47,333 nucleotides of DNA from an uncultured Bacteroidales bacterium (GTDB taxonomy: Bacteria > Bacteroidota > Bacteroidia > Bacteroidales > Paludibacteraceae), in assembly GCA_900319035.1 (NCBI GenBank), contig ONMU01000017.1, positions 1 through 47,333 on the forward strand. Reading direction: 5' to 3'. Positions 17,601 through 23,792 of this stretch are shown one piece after another. Positions within the stretch are counted from its first letter, which is position 1; each line of letters opens with the position of its first letter. The notes beneath the pieces were generated by a model. The model was not told the DNA's origin. It saw nothing but the letters and a program-made list of their open reading frames with translations, and did no database searches. A program made the position numbers and the translations under genes.

Positions 17601-18189
17601 ACTCTGTGTAGACCACAATGTACTCGCAGGTGGTGCAGTAGGTGCAACGTTCTATCAGATTGCAAGCCGCAATGAGCAGTACAACGACAAGATCGACTTC
17701 GAAGAGGTTCTACCGAACGAAGAGTTGAAGGCAGGTGAGCCGTATATCTTCCAATCGACTACCGGTCGCATCGACTTGTTCTACGGCGAGAATACCGCTG
17801 CTGCTCCTGTTGCTGTTCGCGGTATGATTGGTTCGTTCGTAAATGCGAACGTTGATATTGATGAGTCCAATAAGAACGACATCCTGTATATCGCAAACAA
17901 CAAGCTCTGGAACTGCGATAATCTGGTAGGTAGTCACCTCAGTGTTGTAGCGAACCGCGCTTACATCGTAATGAGCGATGTTCCGACATACGCTGAGTAC
18001 CAAGCCGCTCAAACAAGCAACCCGGCTCCGCGTCGCCGCGTAACGCTGGGTAAGGATGCAGAGCAAGTAGCTACGGGTTGCGAGAACCTCAATGTTTCCG
18101 ACAAGCCGGTTAAGATGATTCTCAACGGTCAGATGTATATCCTCCGCGGTGAGAAGATGTATGACGCTAAGGGTCAACTCGTAAAATAA
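11659..18189 (+). CDS. Giant secreted multidomain surface protein (FN3-like, Ig-like, InlB B-repeat)
   Basis: About 2,176 residues. The start is either ATG of the leader; the second gives MKNKFSSFLTQKGRWLIATL, a long signal peptide ending near NAWG. Two near-identical domains of about 105 residues beginning CTVAPTVSA and CTVVPTVSA (near 430-640) contain LTGLTASTTYYVRAYATN, as in FN3-like repeats. A Big_5-type Ig domain (SSVPANSATDVAVEGNIVLT) and an FN3 domain follow. Near 1,187-1,258 lies a Listeria-Bacteroides repeat (VTYDLNGGTGTTPTQ to AQW). More beta domains follow, then the tail VKMILNGQMYILRGEKMYDA. The tail resembles that of the protein at 6.1 kb and may be a sorting signal. It is probably an adhesin or polymer-binding protein. 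Confidence 0.88.
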   Translation: MKNKFSSFLTQKGRWLIATLFLLFSLGIGNAWGDDWTAANIVDNSGAGTTKSHITVSSPGIASTTSAQIWKDGKTAKNETTLQIGASTTSDYNKTNSYVEIKADKGYALGTTLNFRGGSNDSNDKNCVVVWWTGKVGATFTGYEVVKLNNKNISSSASANYSVTLPANTRVVRIYRQVGFNSTNTAFGTDNTLGDGKAYFASVTATSVLAPEIEGDAEMLKSETIPFVGYPAGGTWAVTSGSATINSTSGALTSGSTSGDVVISYTVDDKSGTHTVTVLDTDSKTLCWDFTQGVLPTASGVTATGNGEFNAMGYNLATANTNFAYIDVEDAGYVITAATLTVFPGGTGAKNFKGDFNASLTDAISTTDGEYWQIDRSISDSEKNTEVNLGNVSSIPSGATAFRITKGSTGVAVGKIYLTLKKAVACTVAPTVSATTKGATTSTTQVVNCAGISSLGSEGCSISSYGFVYGTGSTPNIDDDTPVEVGTSYSTINTAFAETTLTGLTASTTYYVRAYATNGSGTSYGSAVSFTTNDACTVVPTVSAISKGTTSFTTQVLNCDGITAIGSAGCAISSYGFVYGTTEHPTTANTTKEVGTSYTVVSTAFAETTLTGLTPNTTYYVRAYATNDFGTAYSSNELSFTTLETIGNVAFIASSADATNDAITALRDAGYNVTVRTKAASPDYTGVDLVVLDESLSWANSDEGATVVGVNVPILSLKAFFYTLSSRWNWGTPVNPSTSELATLSTEYTNISSHPIFDGVTITAGAVDMVNPSKSGNNLQGVTTSTLVEGKRGYTLATSATGTTCIHELTPSQRGVSTAKYLLIALSSNIKDNYSDDAKKMIVNAAKYLIGNTSWEPVVAPKLLSSVPANSATDVAVEGNIVLTFSQNVTLNDASKFTLSGGAGSLTTASISVSDAVVTIPYSGLDNSTEYTLATAAGAVKNGSDVPNAALSNIVFTTEAACTKPKAPESLAASNITHTSADLSWDPLGYGANGYKISIIKKDDETVILDWTDEATNSYEAKGLTQGTTYTLKVKYKGTGAQCEFSNEVTLDFTTTAPSVADLVTIADDYTFTPSATIAAGTLAESNKFFGAGTDDCDYGSGMRVKENRALAFKVNNGARVKVTFTTNGDREMQLGTDKADDDNKAYGHTKTSPATFDVTADGVVYLTASSDLRFSKLEIMYPHTVTYDLNGGTGTTPTQASKYVGETFSVHDGVTDITAPASKDFDKWVDQDAADVAAGATYTMPAKNVTLTAQWVDHIEPVDPTLTYDDGAYSVGGSALDLSSLITAQTSTGAITYSVKTDGGTSASIDGNNFTATAAGTATITASQAAVVGFNAKSVDFNVVVTEPTEVDGIKMVVTGALTGNFRVKADQLKTGAYTVEGINYAKYVQMGSTHTSFGGETEGTQTKGIYYAPTKKNITFWFYMQNTESSTTRKIYVYTIEEGKAITSKTVDVEAGSHLVSTDITLTTNAEIVFGVENTKLYFCQIVAVESGEDLLQGGQNGYVFDYSKKRQNVAANTLRTIDGIDYKLSAESKINSASNVQLTTLGTHYIKFHLDAPMTVNVYADNKKYYVGTECSTEDAAKTYEATGDGEFTLAAGNWYINGSGAQVKINKLSFMLPKCEKPTITTQPATCHTFAPGSMTATVVAEVIDGGTLSYQWYNASDDSEVDGATAATLTTTTEGTYYVIVTNSLAGHQDNSTKSDEAELGYRVTNDATLMALSYGTPATAITLEDGVYTYAVELAKGTTDVPALAATATMDGYATVTISNAAEFVSYAASSTVTVKSEDATVTNVYTVNFTVKHDLPQVDVTATTTWNWANAAETMQKILPETKDVEQLMANIDDEGKQLKNDAEFNSQALIFSGQEALEKSGSGANTRWFAKGGHIKFNVTVPGIVEVEFSDNGNNNRRIKINDAVSTVASASNTDVKTYKAYVQPGEVMLMGVKNDGTDVDQYIRISKITFTANPTPDYTRNVTNNIGTLCVDHNVLAGGAVGATFYQIASRNEQYNDKIDFEEVLPNEELKAGEPYIFQSTTGRIDLFYGENTAAAPVAVRGMIGSFVNANVDIDESNKNDILYIANNKLWNCDNLVGSHLSVVANRAYIVMSDVPTYAEYQAAQTSNPAPRRRVTLGKDAEQVATGCENLNVSDKPVKMILNGQMYILRGEKMYDAKGQLVK

Positions 18190-18195
18190 CGTAAA

Positions 18196-18250
18196 ATTGG
18201 CACAAAGTACGGCAAAAATTTGCATATGTCAAAAATTTGCCGTACCTTTG
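18196..18250 (+). promoter_or_regulatory. Promoter with a flanking inverted repeat
   Basis: TACCTTTG at 18243-18250 is a strong -7 box about 25 nt before the DUF4160 start. Just upstream, ACGGCAAA and TTTGCCGT form an inverted repeat around a roughly 20 bp AT-rich centre (about 18209-18244), and the right arm abuts the -7 box. This is the layout of an operator, and the regulator could be one of the two downstream proteins. Confidence 0.65.
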
Positions 18251-18275
18251 TAGCCGAAATTGAATTTGATAAGTT

Positions 18276-18566
18276 ATGCCCAAAGTTCTACTATACACAA
18301 CTGCTAAGATTGTATGGACATTCTTGTTCTACGGAACGGATGTTAATGAAAATCGAGCACATGTGCATGTAGGCAAAAAGGATACTCAGAATTTTGCGAA
18401 GATTTGGTTGGAGCCAAATGTAGAATTAGCAAAAGAGGGAGACCTGACGGATGCACAACTGAAACAGTTGTTGAAAATAGTAGAAGAAAACAAAGAAAAG
18501 TTGCTCAAACAATGGCAAGTTTTCACAAACGGCGGTAACGTAAGAATTATTAAAATTAATAAGTAA
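18276..18566 (+). CDS. DUF4160-family protein
   Basis: The 96-residue product fits the DUF4160 pattern: a hydrophobic start reaching FYGTDVNENRAHVHVGKK, where ENRAHVHV is the family's His motif, then a Trp-containing strand and a long helix. DUF4160 proteins are usually encoded next to DUF2442 proteins and the pair is suspected to be a toxin-antitoxin-like module; no function is established. The DUF2442 gene begins 1 nt after its stop. A promoter with an inverted repeat lies just upstream. Confidence 0.82.
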   Translation: MPKVLLYTTAKIVWTFLFYGTDVNENRAHVHVGKKDTQNFAKIWLEPNVELAKEGDLTDAQLKQLLKIVEENKEKLLKQWQVFTNGGNVRIIKINK

Positions 18567-18567
18567 T

Positions 18568-18837
18568 ATGGCACAGATTGAAGGATTTTGGGATGTAAAA
18601 CCCACCATAAGCAAGGTTACTTTCCCTGCAAGAGGAAAGTTCCAAGTGGTGCTTAAAGATGGTAGGCAGATAACTATGCCTATCTCCGCATTCCCGTCTA
18701 TTAAGAAAGTGCCTGTGCGTAGGCGCAAGAACTGGTATTTGATGGGCGGAGGTTTTACTTGGGACGAATGTCCGGAAGTAATTCACGTTGAGCAGATATT
18801 AGGAAACTACGCGCAATATAGCCACGAAAGGATATAA
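18568..18837 (+). CDS. DUF2442-family protein
   Basis: This 89-residue protein has the DUF2442 layout: KFQVVLKDGRQITMPISAFP, then a basic segment (KKVPVRRRKNW) and a Trp-rich end. DUF2442 often resembles an antitoxin or DNA-binding partner, and it forms a tight pair with the DUF4160 gene upstream. It is followed within 4 nt by the 49-residue peptide gene, so all three may be cotranscribed up to the stem-loop at 19.02 kb. Confidence 0.82.
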   Translation: MAQIEGFWDVKPTISKVTFPARGKFQVVLKDGRQITMPISAFPSIKKVPVRRRKNWYLMGGGFTWDECPEVIHVEQILGNYAQYSHERI

Positions 18838-18841
18838 TATT

Positions 18842-18991
18842 ATGAATATGAAAATGTATAAGAAACCAATCACTGAGATTACTGTATTAGCAGCTGAGAG
18901 CATCATGCAAGGCATCATTACCCTCTCTCCGGGTACAAATGGTCCTGGCGCTACTGATGCTCCCCGTCGTCGCGGTGACATTATTGACTAA
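18842..18991 (+). CDS. Small 49-residue peptide with a Gly/Pro-rich basic C-terminus
   Basis: The ORF encodes MNMKMYKKPITEITVLAAES, then IMQGIITLSPGTNGPG and ATDAPRRRGDIID. The N-terminal part, KKP followed by alternating charged and hydrophobic residues and ES-x-M, recalls the leader-like starts of many small Bacteroidales peptides of unknown role. The C-terminal half is flexible and rich in Gly, Pro and Arg. It lies 4 nt after the DUF2442 stop and is followed by a strong stem-loop, both consistent with a real gene. It has no signal peptide. It could be a ribosomally made, modified peptide, but no modifying enzyme gene lies nearby. Confidence 0.65.
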   Translation: MNMKMYKKPITEITVLAAESIMQGIITLSPGTNGPGATDAPRRRGDIID

Positions 18992-19018
18992 CCCTTTCGC
19001 TAAATGCGATTTAGAATA

Positions 19019-19046
19019 CCAAAGGCAGCTTTACGGCTGCCTTTGG
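19019..19046 (+). terminator. Stem-loop terminator after the small-peptide gene
   Basis: A perfect 11 bp stem, CCAAAGGCAGC and GCTGCCTTTGG, encloses a 6 nt loop 28 nt after the peptide stop. No U-run follows, so termination may be imperfect. The GGCAGC/GCTGCC core also occurs in the hairpin at 9.03 kb. Confidence 0.75.
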
Positions 19047-19078
19047 TGTCCTTTGAGGGGGATCATTTTCCTCGACTT

Positions 19079-19122
19079 CATCGGTCCGTTATCGGTCCGT
19101 TATCGGTCCAATGTCGGTCCAT
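19079..19122. repeat. Four spaced TCGGTCC repeats
   Basis: ATCGGTCCGTT occurs in near-perfect tandem, giving four TCGGTCC copies at about 11 bp spacing, roughly one helical turn. Further short repeats follow to 19.25 kb (ACTGACC/ACCGACC and GGTCACG pairs). The spacing suits protein binding, but no protein or replication function can be assigned. Confidence 0.6.
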
Positions 19123-19297
19123 TCTCGAGAGATAATGCCCAAAACACCCCTAAAACTGACCTAAAATTAGCCCCAAAACCGACCCCGAGCCGGACTCAAA
19201 CGGTACGTACATGTCCGTAATGGTCACGAAGTGGTCACGGAAATGACCTCTAATTGACCCGTCTATGAATTGTCATTCACCCCTCGAACTTTTTATT

Positions 19298-19723
19298 GTA
19301 ACCAAAAACGCGCAACCTGCGTCCGCTTCGTGAGACTTGCGGTCTTGTGTCTCCATCTTTGTGTCGGTTCGTAAGCAAGCTTCCAACCGTCCCAAATCTG
19401 TAGCCACTTGGCACTTAGTCAGAGACTAACCGCCGGTTGCTTCCAAAAAAACGGGATTTCATCCCTCACAAAAAAGCGCTTCGCTCCCAAAAACAAAATT
19501 ACCATCGGGAGGATGTAAACAATGTTACGCGCTGCATAGTTTTTTGAGAGTGACCGAAGGGAACGCTTTTTTGTAAGCGGAGCGAGTTTTTTGTAAGGCG
19601 GACGGACAACTATTGTGTTGTACGTGATGGTTAGCGGATGTTGGGCTCTGGGAGCTTGCTCACGAGAGACCAAGAGCCGATAGGCATTAGACCGCAAGGT
19701 CGTACCGCCGCGTTTTTGGTTAC
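19298..19723 (+). mobile_element. MITE-like element, copy 1
   Basis: The 426 bp element is bounded by perfect 15 bp terminal inverted repeats, GTAACCAAAAACGCG and CGCGTTTTTGGTTAC. A highly similar copy lies inverted at 46723-47149. The interior holds short imperfect palindromes around GCTTCGCT and CTCGCTCCG with A-runs, and no full transposase. A roughly 92-codon open frame in it is conserved between copies only as well as the rest of the DNA. No clear target-site duplication was seen. It looks like a non-autonomous transposable repeat. Confidence 0.8.
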
Positions 19724-19745
19724 CTAAAAATATAGAAAAGAAACT

Positions 19746-22253
19746 TTACAAACCGAGATGGATACGGAAACGCATCGCCCACTGCCAACGCGACTCTTTC
19801 GTATATCCCCAAACCGAATAGAGATCACAGACGCGGAGGATGTTGCCGAGACCGACTCCTACCTCCGCATAGAAATTATGCGGAGATTTGACATTTGTGA
19901 TTTGTGATTTGTGAATTTCACTTAGATAGCCGTAGGCTATTTTGCCCTCCACCAACTCGCGCAGATGCAGCCAACGGATACCCGGGATGAGGTTGAAGAG
20001 GATGCCCTGACCATTCCATTCGGCATGAAGCGCCACATACTTATCCGCCATCAGTTCATAGCCATGAAGCATCGTGAAGCGGTAGGGATCATAGGCGTAA
20101 CCTTGGTTCGCATTCGCGTGCCAGAGAAGAGTAGGCGGCACCTTTCCGAAGATCGCACCCCCTTGCACCACATACGTCAGCGTACCGCCCATACCGAGGT
20201 TCGCGTGCTGCGTGAGCATCAGACGAAGATGGGTGTACAGTCCGCCTTCGGCTGATAGACTGTTATCACTGTTAGACCGCTGCGCTGTTAGACCCCAGTG
20301 CCCGAACTCCGCACCTACGTACAGTACCGGATATTTGGACGAATAGGCATACCGGCGCAGGAAATAACCATCGTACTTGCGCTCACCCCAACTAAAACGT
20401 GCGATCAGCGATAAACTTTGATAGTTAATATCTGAAATCTGACCTCTGAAATCTGACCTCTGAATTCTGAAATCTGAATTCTGCCCACTGATGTCTGCCG
20501 GTTGATTGCCGATGCGGACATACGTGTGTGTTTCGAGGAAAGGTGTCCAATCCGCAAACCAATGGAACTGCAACTGGCGTTGACGGATAGCTGTATTGAC
20601 GCACTTTTTGTCGCGATGAAGCGCCTCGAACGCATAAGAGGTGAAATCAAAATTCCTCCAACCCATCGAGTTCTCGCGCATCAGACGGTCGAAATCATCC
20701 ACCTCCGACCATACATATCGGTCGTGGTACTCCAGTTGCAGGATATTCCGCCTAAGCGTCGGCAGGTTGACGGAGATGCGACCCATACCTTTGGCTTTGC
20801 GGTCTTTGATACCATACCCCACAGACGCCTCTAAAGAGACAATCTTCGACATCTTCTCGTTCGTGCGGAACGGCAAACCCAAATGCACTCCCTCATGATG
20901 GTTGACTTGCAGGATCTCTTCTATATGTCCGATATCCAAGAAACTGCCGGTAGGGATATATCCCGTCGTAGCAATCGTCGCAAACCATTTGGCGGTTCGG
21001 ATGATCGGCAGAGAATCCAACGCCGCGAAAGCGGAATCGGGTGCCGCGGAAGAAGAGTCGTAATCCCGCAATTCCGTAATTCCGTTATTCCGAACAACCG
21101 CGGCTTCGGGATCCCGAACCACCGTGGCATCGGGATTTTTTAGCGAGGTGTTGAGCAACAGCGTCGGGAAGATCGTACCTGCTTTCTCGCTCTTGATATT
21201 GACATCCAGCAGGGCGGATATATGTTCGTCGGCGATGGATCCGTCCGGCAGCAGACTCTGCGATACATGTAGCGTATTGACATAGTTAACCGCCACTTCG
21301 GCAGGCACATAGGCGTTGATGGCGCGCAAAGCGAAGGTGGTGGTATCAATGACCATCTCGCCGTTGAAAGTAGCGTAGAAAGGATTTCTGGTTCGGAAGG
21401 CTATTCTAACCAGACCGCCTTCGGCTGACGGACCGCTGGCACTGTCAGACCGCTCCGCTGTTAGATCGTTCGCTTCGCTCTCTGTTAGATAGTACCGGTA
21501 ATAGAGGTTGCCTCCCGGGGCAAGAGGCGAGAGGAAGGCGTGCTTCATCAGGGAGACGGAAGGGGCATAGAAATTGAGATTGCCTTCGCTGCCGATGAGG
21601 GCGGAGTAGTCGGTAGAGGTGAGGATAAGCGCTTGTGTGCGCTGGTCGTTAGCAGGGGTCATCTCTTTGCCGTTCAGACGGTAGGTCTGCGTCTCGCGGT
21701 AGAGCGGTAGGATATACGTGGAGTCCTCTTGGGCGATCATGCCTGCTTGCAGGCTTCGCCAAAGGGCGCGGCGCAGTTGTCTTTTGCCGATATGCGAGAC
21801 ATAGAGCGTTTGTTCGCGCTGCACGTCAGTTGTCAAGTCCGCATGTAGGGTGCGGTCATTCTCTTTGCGGTGCTCCCGAACCTGCCGCAGGATAGCCAAT
21901 GCGGGGTTCTCGTTAGGCGCAATGACCACCTCTGTGAGCGTCGCTACTTTCTCGCGCATAGAGACCTGCAGCCCTGCCATCGAACCCGGTTCGATCTCAA
22001 ACCGCTGGGTGTAATAGCCCACGGCGGAGAAGACGAGTTGCGCCTTCGCCTGCATATCTACGCGCAGCGCATAGGCGCCGTTGGCGTCGGAAGAGGTGCC
22101 TATCTTCGTGCCCCGGAAATGGATATTGACATTCGGAATAGCTTCGCCCGTCGTCTCATTGACGATCTCACCCACGATGATGGTCTCCACGGCGTGGAGC
22201 CAAGAGCCGAGAGCCAAGAGCCCAAGAAATACTATGTTTCGTAATTTCGTCAT
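19746..22253 (-). CDS. DUF5686-type outer-membrane protein with carboxypeptidase-like regulatory domain
   Basis: This 835-residue protein has a signal peptide, then a carboxypeptidase-D regulatory-like beta-sandwich (VGEIVNETTGEAIPNVNIHF, about residues 25-110). A long region ending in beta-barrel-like strands is typical of DUF5686 proteins and their TonB-receptor-like folds. The role in the family is unknown. The gene is remarkable for five in-frame repeat-derived stretches (near 19.90, 20.27, 20.45, 21.10 and 21.45 kb) that spell low-complexity peptides such as SDFRIQRSDFRGQISD and LTAERSDSASGPSAEGG. They probably fall in loops. The gene follows xerD with a short repeat-filled spacer. Confidence 0.85.
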   Translation of the reverse strand: MTKLRNIVFLGLLALGSWLHAVETIIVGEIVNETTGEAIPNVNIHFRGTKIGTSSDANGAYALRVDMQAKAQLVFSAVGYYTQRFEIEPGSMAGLQVSMREKVATLTEVVIAPNENPALAILRQVREHRKENDRTLHADLTTDVQREQTLYVSHIGKRQLRRALWRSLQAGMIAQEDSTYILPLYRETQTYRLNGKEMTPANDQRTQALILTSTDYSALIGSEGNLNFYAPSVSLMKHAFLSPLAPGGNLYYRYYLTESEANDLTAERSDSASGPSAEGGLVRIAFRTRNPFYATFNGEMVIDTTTFALRAINAYVPAEVAVNYVNTLHVSQSLLPDGSIADEHISALLDVNIKSEKAGTIFPTLLLNTSLKNPDATVVRDPEAAVVRNNGITELRDYDSSSAAPDSAFAALDSLPIIRTAKWFATIATTGYIPTGSFLDIGHIEEILQVNHHEGVHLGLPFRTNEKMSKIVSLEASVGYGIKDRKAKGMGRISVNLPTLRRNILQLEYHDRYVWSEVDDFDRLMRENSMGWRNFDFTSYAFEALHRDKKCVNTAIRQRQLQFHWFADWTPFLETHTYVRIGNQPADISGQNSDFRIQRSDFRGQISDINYQSLSLIARFSWGERKYDGYFLRRYAYSSKYPVLYVGAEFGHWGLTAQRSNSDNSLSAEGGLYTHLRLMLTQHANLGMGGTLTYVVQGGAIFGKVPPTLLWHANANQGYAYDPYRFTMLHGYELMADKYVALHAEWNGQGILFNLIPGIRWLHLRELVEGKIAYGYLSEIHKSQITNVKSPHNFYAEVGVGLGNILRVCDLYSVWGYTKESRWQWAMRFRIHLGL
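19881..19922 (-). repeat. In-frame tract in DUF5686 (TTTGTGA type)
   Basis: Three near-tandem TTTGTGA units are translated in frame on the minus strand as part of SEIHKSQITNVKSPHN near the C-terminus. The unit belongs to the same class as the spacer tracts. Confidence 0.65.
20241..20294 (-). repeat. In-frame LTAxRS repeat in DUF5686, locus 1
   Basis: On the coding strand TCTAACAGCGCAGCGG and related units translate as LTAQRSNSDNSLSAEGG. The same DNA and peptide pattern occurs at 21411-21489 in this gene and in recO. Confidence 0.75.
20426..20483 (-). repeat. In-frame tract in DUF5686 (CTGAAAT type)
   Basis: Near-tandem TCTGAAATCTGACC and TCTGAATTCTG units encode QNSDFRIQRSDFRGQISDIN. They match the spacer tract between sppA and lpxK in unit sequence. 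Confidence 0.8.
21061..21137 (-). repeat. In-frame tract in DUF5686 (ATTCCG type)
   Basis: ATTCCGTAATTCCGTTATTCC and GGGATCCCGAACCACCG-like units are translated as DATVVRDPEAAVVRNNGITE. The peptide itself has an internal near-repeat (TVVRDP, AVVRNN). Confidence 0.7.
21411..21489 (-). repeat. In-frame LTAxRS repeat in DUF5686, locus 2
   Basis: At least three diverged units of the TCTAACAGCGGAGCGG type occur on the coding strand, translated LTESEANDLTAERSDSASG and PSAEGG. This is the longest of the three loci. Confidence 0.78.
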
Positions 22254-22277
22254 TACGTAATCACGTTATTACGTTAT
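22247..22277. repeat. Tract spanning the DUF5686 start and the xerD spacer (ATTACGT type)
   Basis: TACGTAATCACGTTATTACG-like near-repeats fill the spacer and run into the first codons of DUF5686. A similar unit occurs in frame in mnmA. Confidence 0.6.
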
Positions 22278-23206
22278 TTCTGTTGGTTTGCCGGATGACA
22301 GAGCAGTATCGCCTTGCGGAGATCTTGTACGTCCACATGCGTGTAAATCTCGGTGGTTGCCAGATCTTCGTGTCCAAGGAGCTGCTGGATGACGCGCAGG
22401 TCTGCGCCGTTCTGGAGCAGATGCGTCGCAAACGAGTGTCGCAACGTGTGTGGGCTGACGGTCTTGGTGATGCCCGCCTCTTCGCATAGACGCCGAACGA
22501 TCGTGAAGACCATAGCGCGCGTCAGGGGTCTGCCGTACCGGTTGACGAAAGCGATGTCGCGGAACTCGGGTTTGACAGGCCATGTAGCACGCTCTTGGAG
22601 CCAGTAGCCGAACCAATCTTCCGCCACCGGAGAGATCGGTACCAGACGCTGTTTGGAACCCTTGCCTTCAATCAACATATAGTGTTCGTTGAGATAGATC
22701 TTACTCAACTGGAGTCCGACCAGTTCGCTCACGCGCAGCCCGGAGCCATAGAGCATCTCCATCATCGCTCGATTGCGGTGACCCTCATTCGTGCTCAGGT
22801 CAATAGCCGCCATCATGCGGTTGACCTCATCCAGCGAAAGTACGGTAGGCAGATGTTTGGATTTGCGCGGACCTTCCAATAGTTCAGAGGGGTCTTGCTC
22901 AATATAATCTTTGTAGAGCAAAAACCGATACCAAGCATGAATACCTGCCAAGACCCGTGCCTGCGTAGCCTCCGAATGAATGGTCTTGAACTGCTCAAAG
23001 ATAAATGCCTCCAAACCCTCAAAATCCAGATGCACATAGTCCAGCGGCTTGTCGTTCTTGTCGGTGTGTGTGGAGCAGTACTCACGCAGTTTGTCCAAGT
23101 CCATCTCGTATGCCTCAACGGTATTGGGCGAATAGCCTCGCTCCAGACGCAGCCATGTATGGTACTCTTTGAGGAGCGCTTGGTCGGATGTTATTTGTTT
23201 TGCCAT
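22274..23206 (-). CDS. xerD: Tyrosine recombinase XerD
   Basis: This 310-residue site-specific recombinase resolves chromosome dimers at dif with XerC and divisome help. The N-terminal SAM-like core-binding domain (about 8-105) precedes the catalytic domain. All six catalytic positions are seen: R158 in GLRVSEL, K182 in GKGSK, H253 and R256 in HTLRH, H279 in LGHED, and nucleophile Y288 in EIYTH. Its housekeeping neighbours and full length argue for chromosomal XerD over an element-borne integrase. Its start overlaps the end of the upstream lipoprotein gene by 16 nt. Confidence 0.93.
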   Translation of the reverse strand: MAKQITSDQALLKEYHTWLRLERGYSPNTVEAYEMDLDKLREYCSTHTDKNDKPLDYVHLDFEGLEAFIFEQFKTIHSEATQARVLAGIHAWYRFLLYKDYIEQDPSELLEGPRKSKHLPTVLSLDEVNRMMAAIDLSTNEGHRNRAMMEMLYGSGLRVSELVGLQLSKIYLNEHYMLIEGKGSKQRLVPISPVAEDWFGYWLQERATWPVKPEFRDIAFVNRYGRPLTRAMVFTIVRRLCEEAGITKTVSPHTLRHSFATHLLQNGADLRVIQQLLGHEDLATTEIYTHVDVQDLRKAILLCHPANQQK

Positions 23207-23745
23207 GATTGGAGAGCTCCTTGAAAATGAGGCGTATAGGTAGTAACGGTTTGCCCGTCTTTCGTATAATAGAGCGTGAATTGGAGATTGGTCAGACCGT
23301 TTGTGGTGTCGCGGACGGTCATATAACCCGAATCGATGAGTTGAACGGATTGCAGTTTGCCCTGATCGATGGTGAGCAAGTAGGCGCCGTTGGGCGTACC
23401 GTCATAATCTCTACCGGGAAGGAAGGTGTAGGAGTTTAGTGTTGAGTGTTTCGAGTTGAAAGATTTATACTCTCCCGAGGCGAGGGTGTCACCCGGAACG
23501 AAAATATCCGATAGGTAGAGGTTGTACCCCGAGCCCTGCATCCGGCGATTTGTGTCTAAGGTGAGCCCTTCGGAATAGAGATCGAGCGACACCACACCAA
23601 AGGGCACGGAGTCATAGCAACGCCCATGATCCTGCTCGTAAGCAAGCACATACACCTCCGGGAAGGAGTGAACTTGGATGTATTTCGCCTTCTTGCAGGC
23701 ACTCAGCCCGATAAGAAGAATGAGGATATATACGATTTTTTTCAT
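23191..23745 (-). CDS. Lipoprotein of unknown function, 184 residues
   Basis: The N-terminus [19 protein letters not shown] is a lipoprotein signal with lipobox LSAC. The mature part is beta-rich and matches small DUF-type lipoproteins common in Bacteroidales operons near xerD; I cannot name the family with certainty. A short in-frame low-complexity stretch, [14 protein letters not shown], derives from GTTTAGTGTTGAGTG-like DNA at 23431-23462, related to the AACTCTCA tract immediately downstream of the permease gene. The stop overlaps the xerD start, so translation is coupled. Confidence 0.75.
   Translation of the reverse strand: MKKIVYILILLIGLSACKKAKYIQVHSFPEVYVLAYEQDHGRCYDSVPFGVVSLDLYSEGLTLDTNRRMQGSGYNLYLSDIFVPGDTLASGEYKSFNSKHSTLNSYTFLPGRDYDGTPNGAYLLTIDQGKLQSVQLIDSGYMTVRDTTNGLTNLQFTLYYTKDGQTVTTYTPHFQGALQSWQNK
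23431..23462 (-). repeat. In-frame tract in the lipoprotein gene (AACTC-ACT type)
   Basis: The coding strand reads AACTCGAAACACTCAACACT-like DNA, encoding NSKHSTLNS. The unit is close to the AACTCTC repeats in the spacer at 23.76 kb. Confidence 0.6.
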
Positions 23746-23754
23746 AACTTACCA

Positions 23755-23792
23755 ACTTCTCTAAACTCTCAACTCTCAACTCTCAACTTTCT
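23755..23792. repeat. AACTCTC tandem tract at the permease 3' end
   Basis: Four to five AACTCTC units fill the spacer between the permease and lipoprotein genes and supply the permease stop codon (TTGA of GAGTTGA on the coding strand). Confidence 0.8.

Noticed and set aside
19419-19697. A 92-codon open frame within the MITE-like element, with a similar 93-codon frame at 46749-47030
   Set aside because: The frames are shared only because the elements are homologous; there is no promoter, no known domain and the two translations diverge after frame-shifting indels. Treated as part of the repeat.
22274-23206. xerD as the integrase of a mobile island
   Set aside because: It has full XerD catalytic signature and lies between housekeeping genes with overlapping neighbours; no attachment-site duplication was seen.
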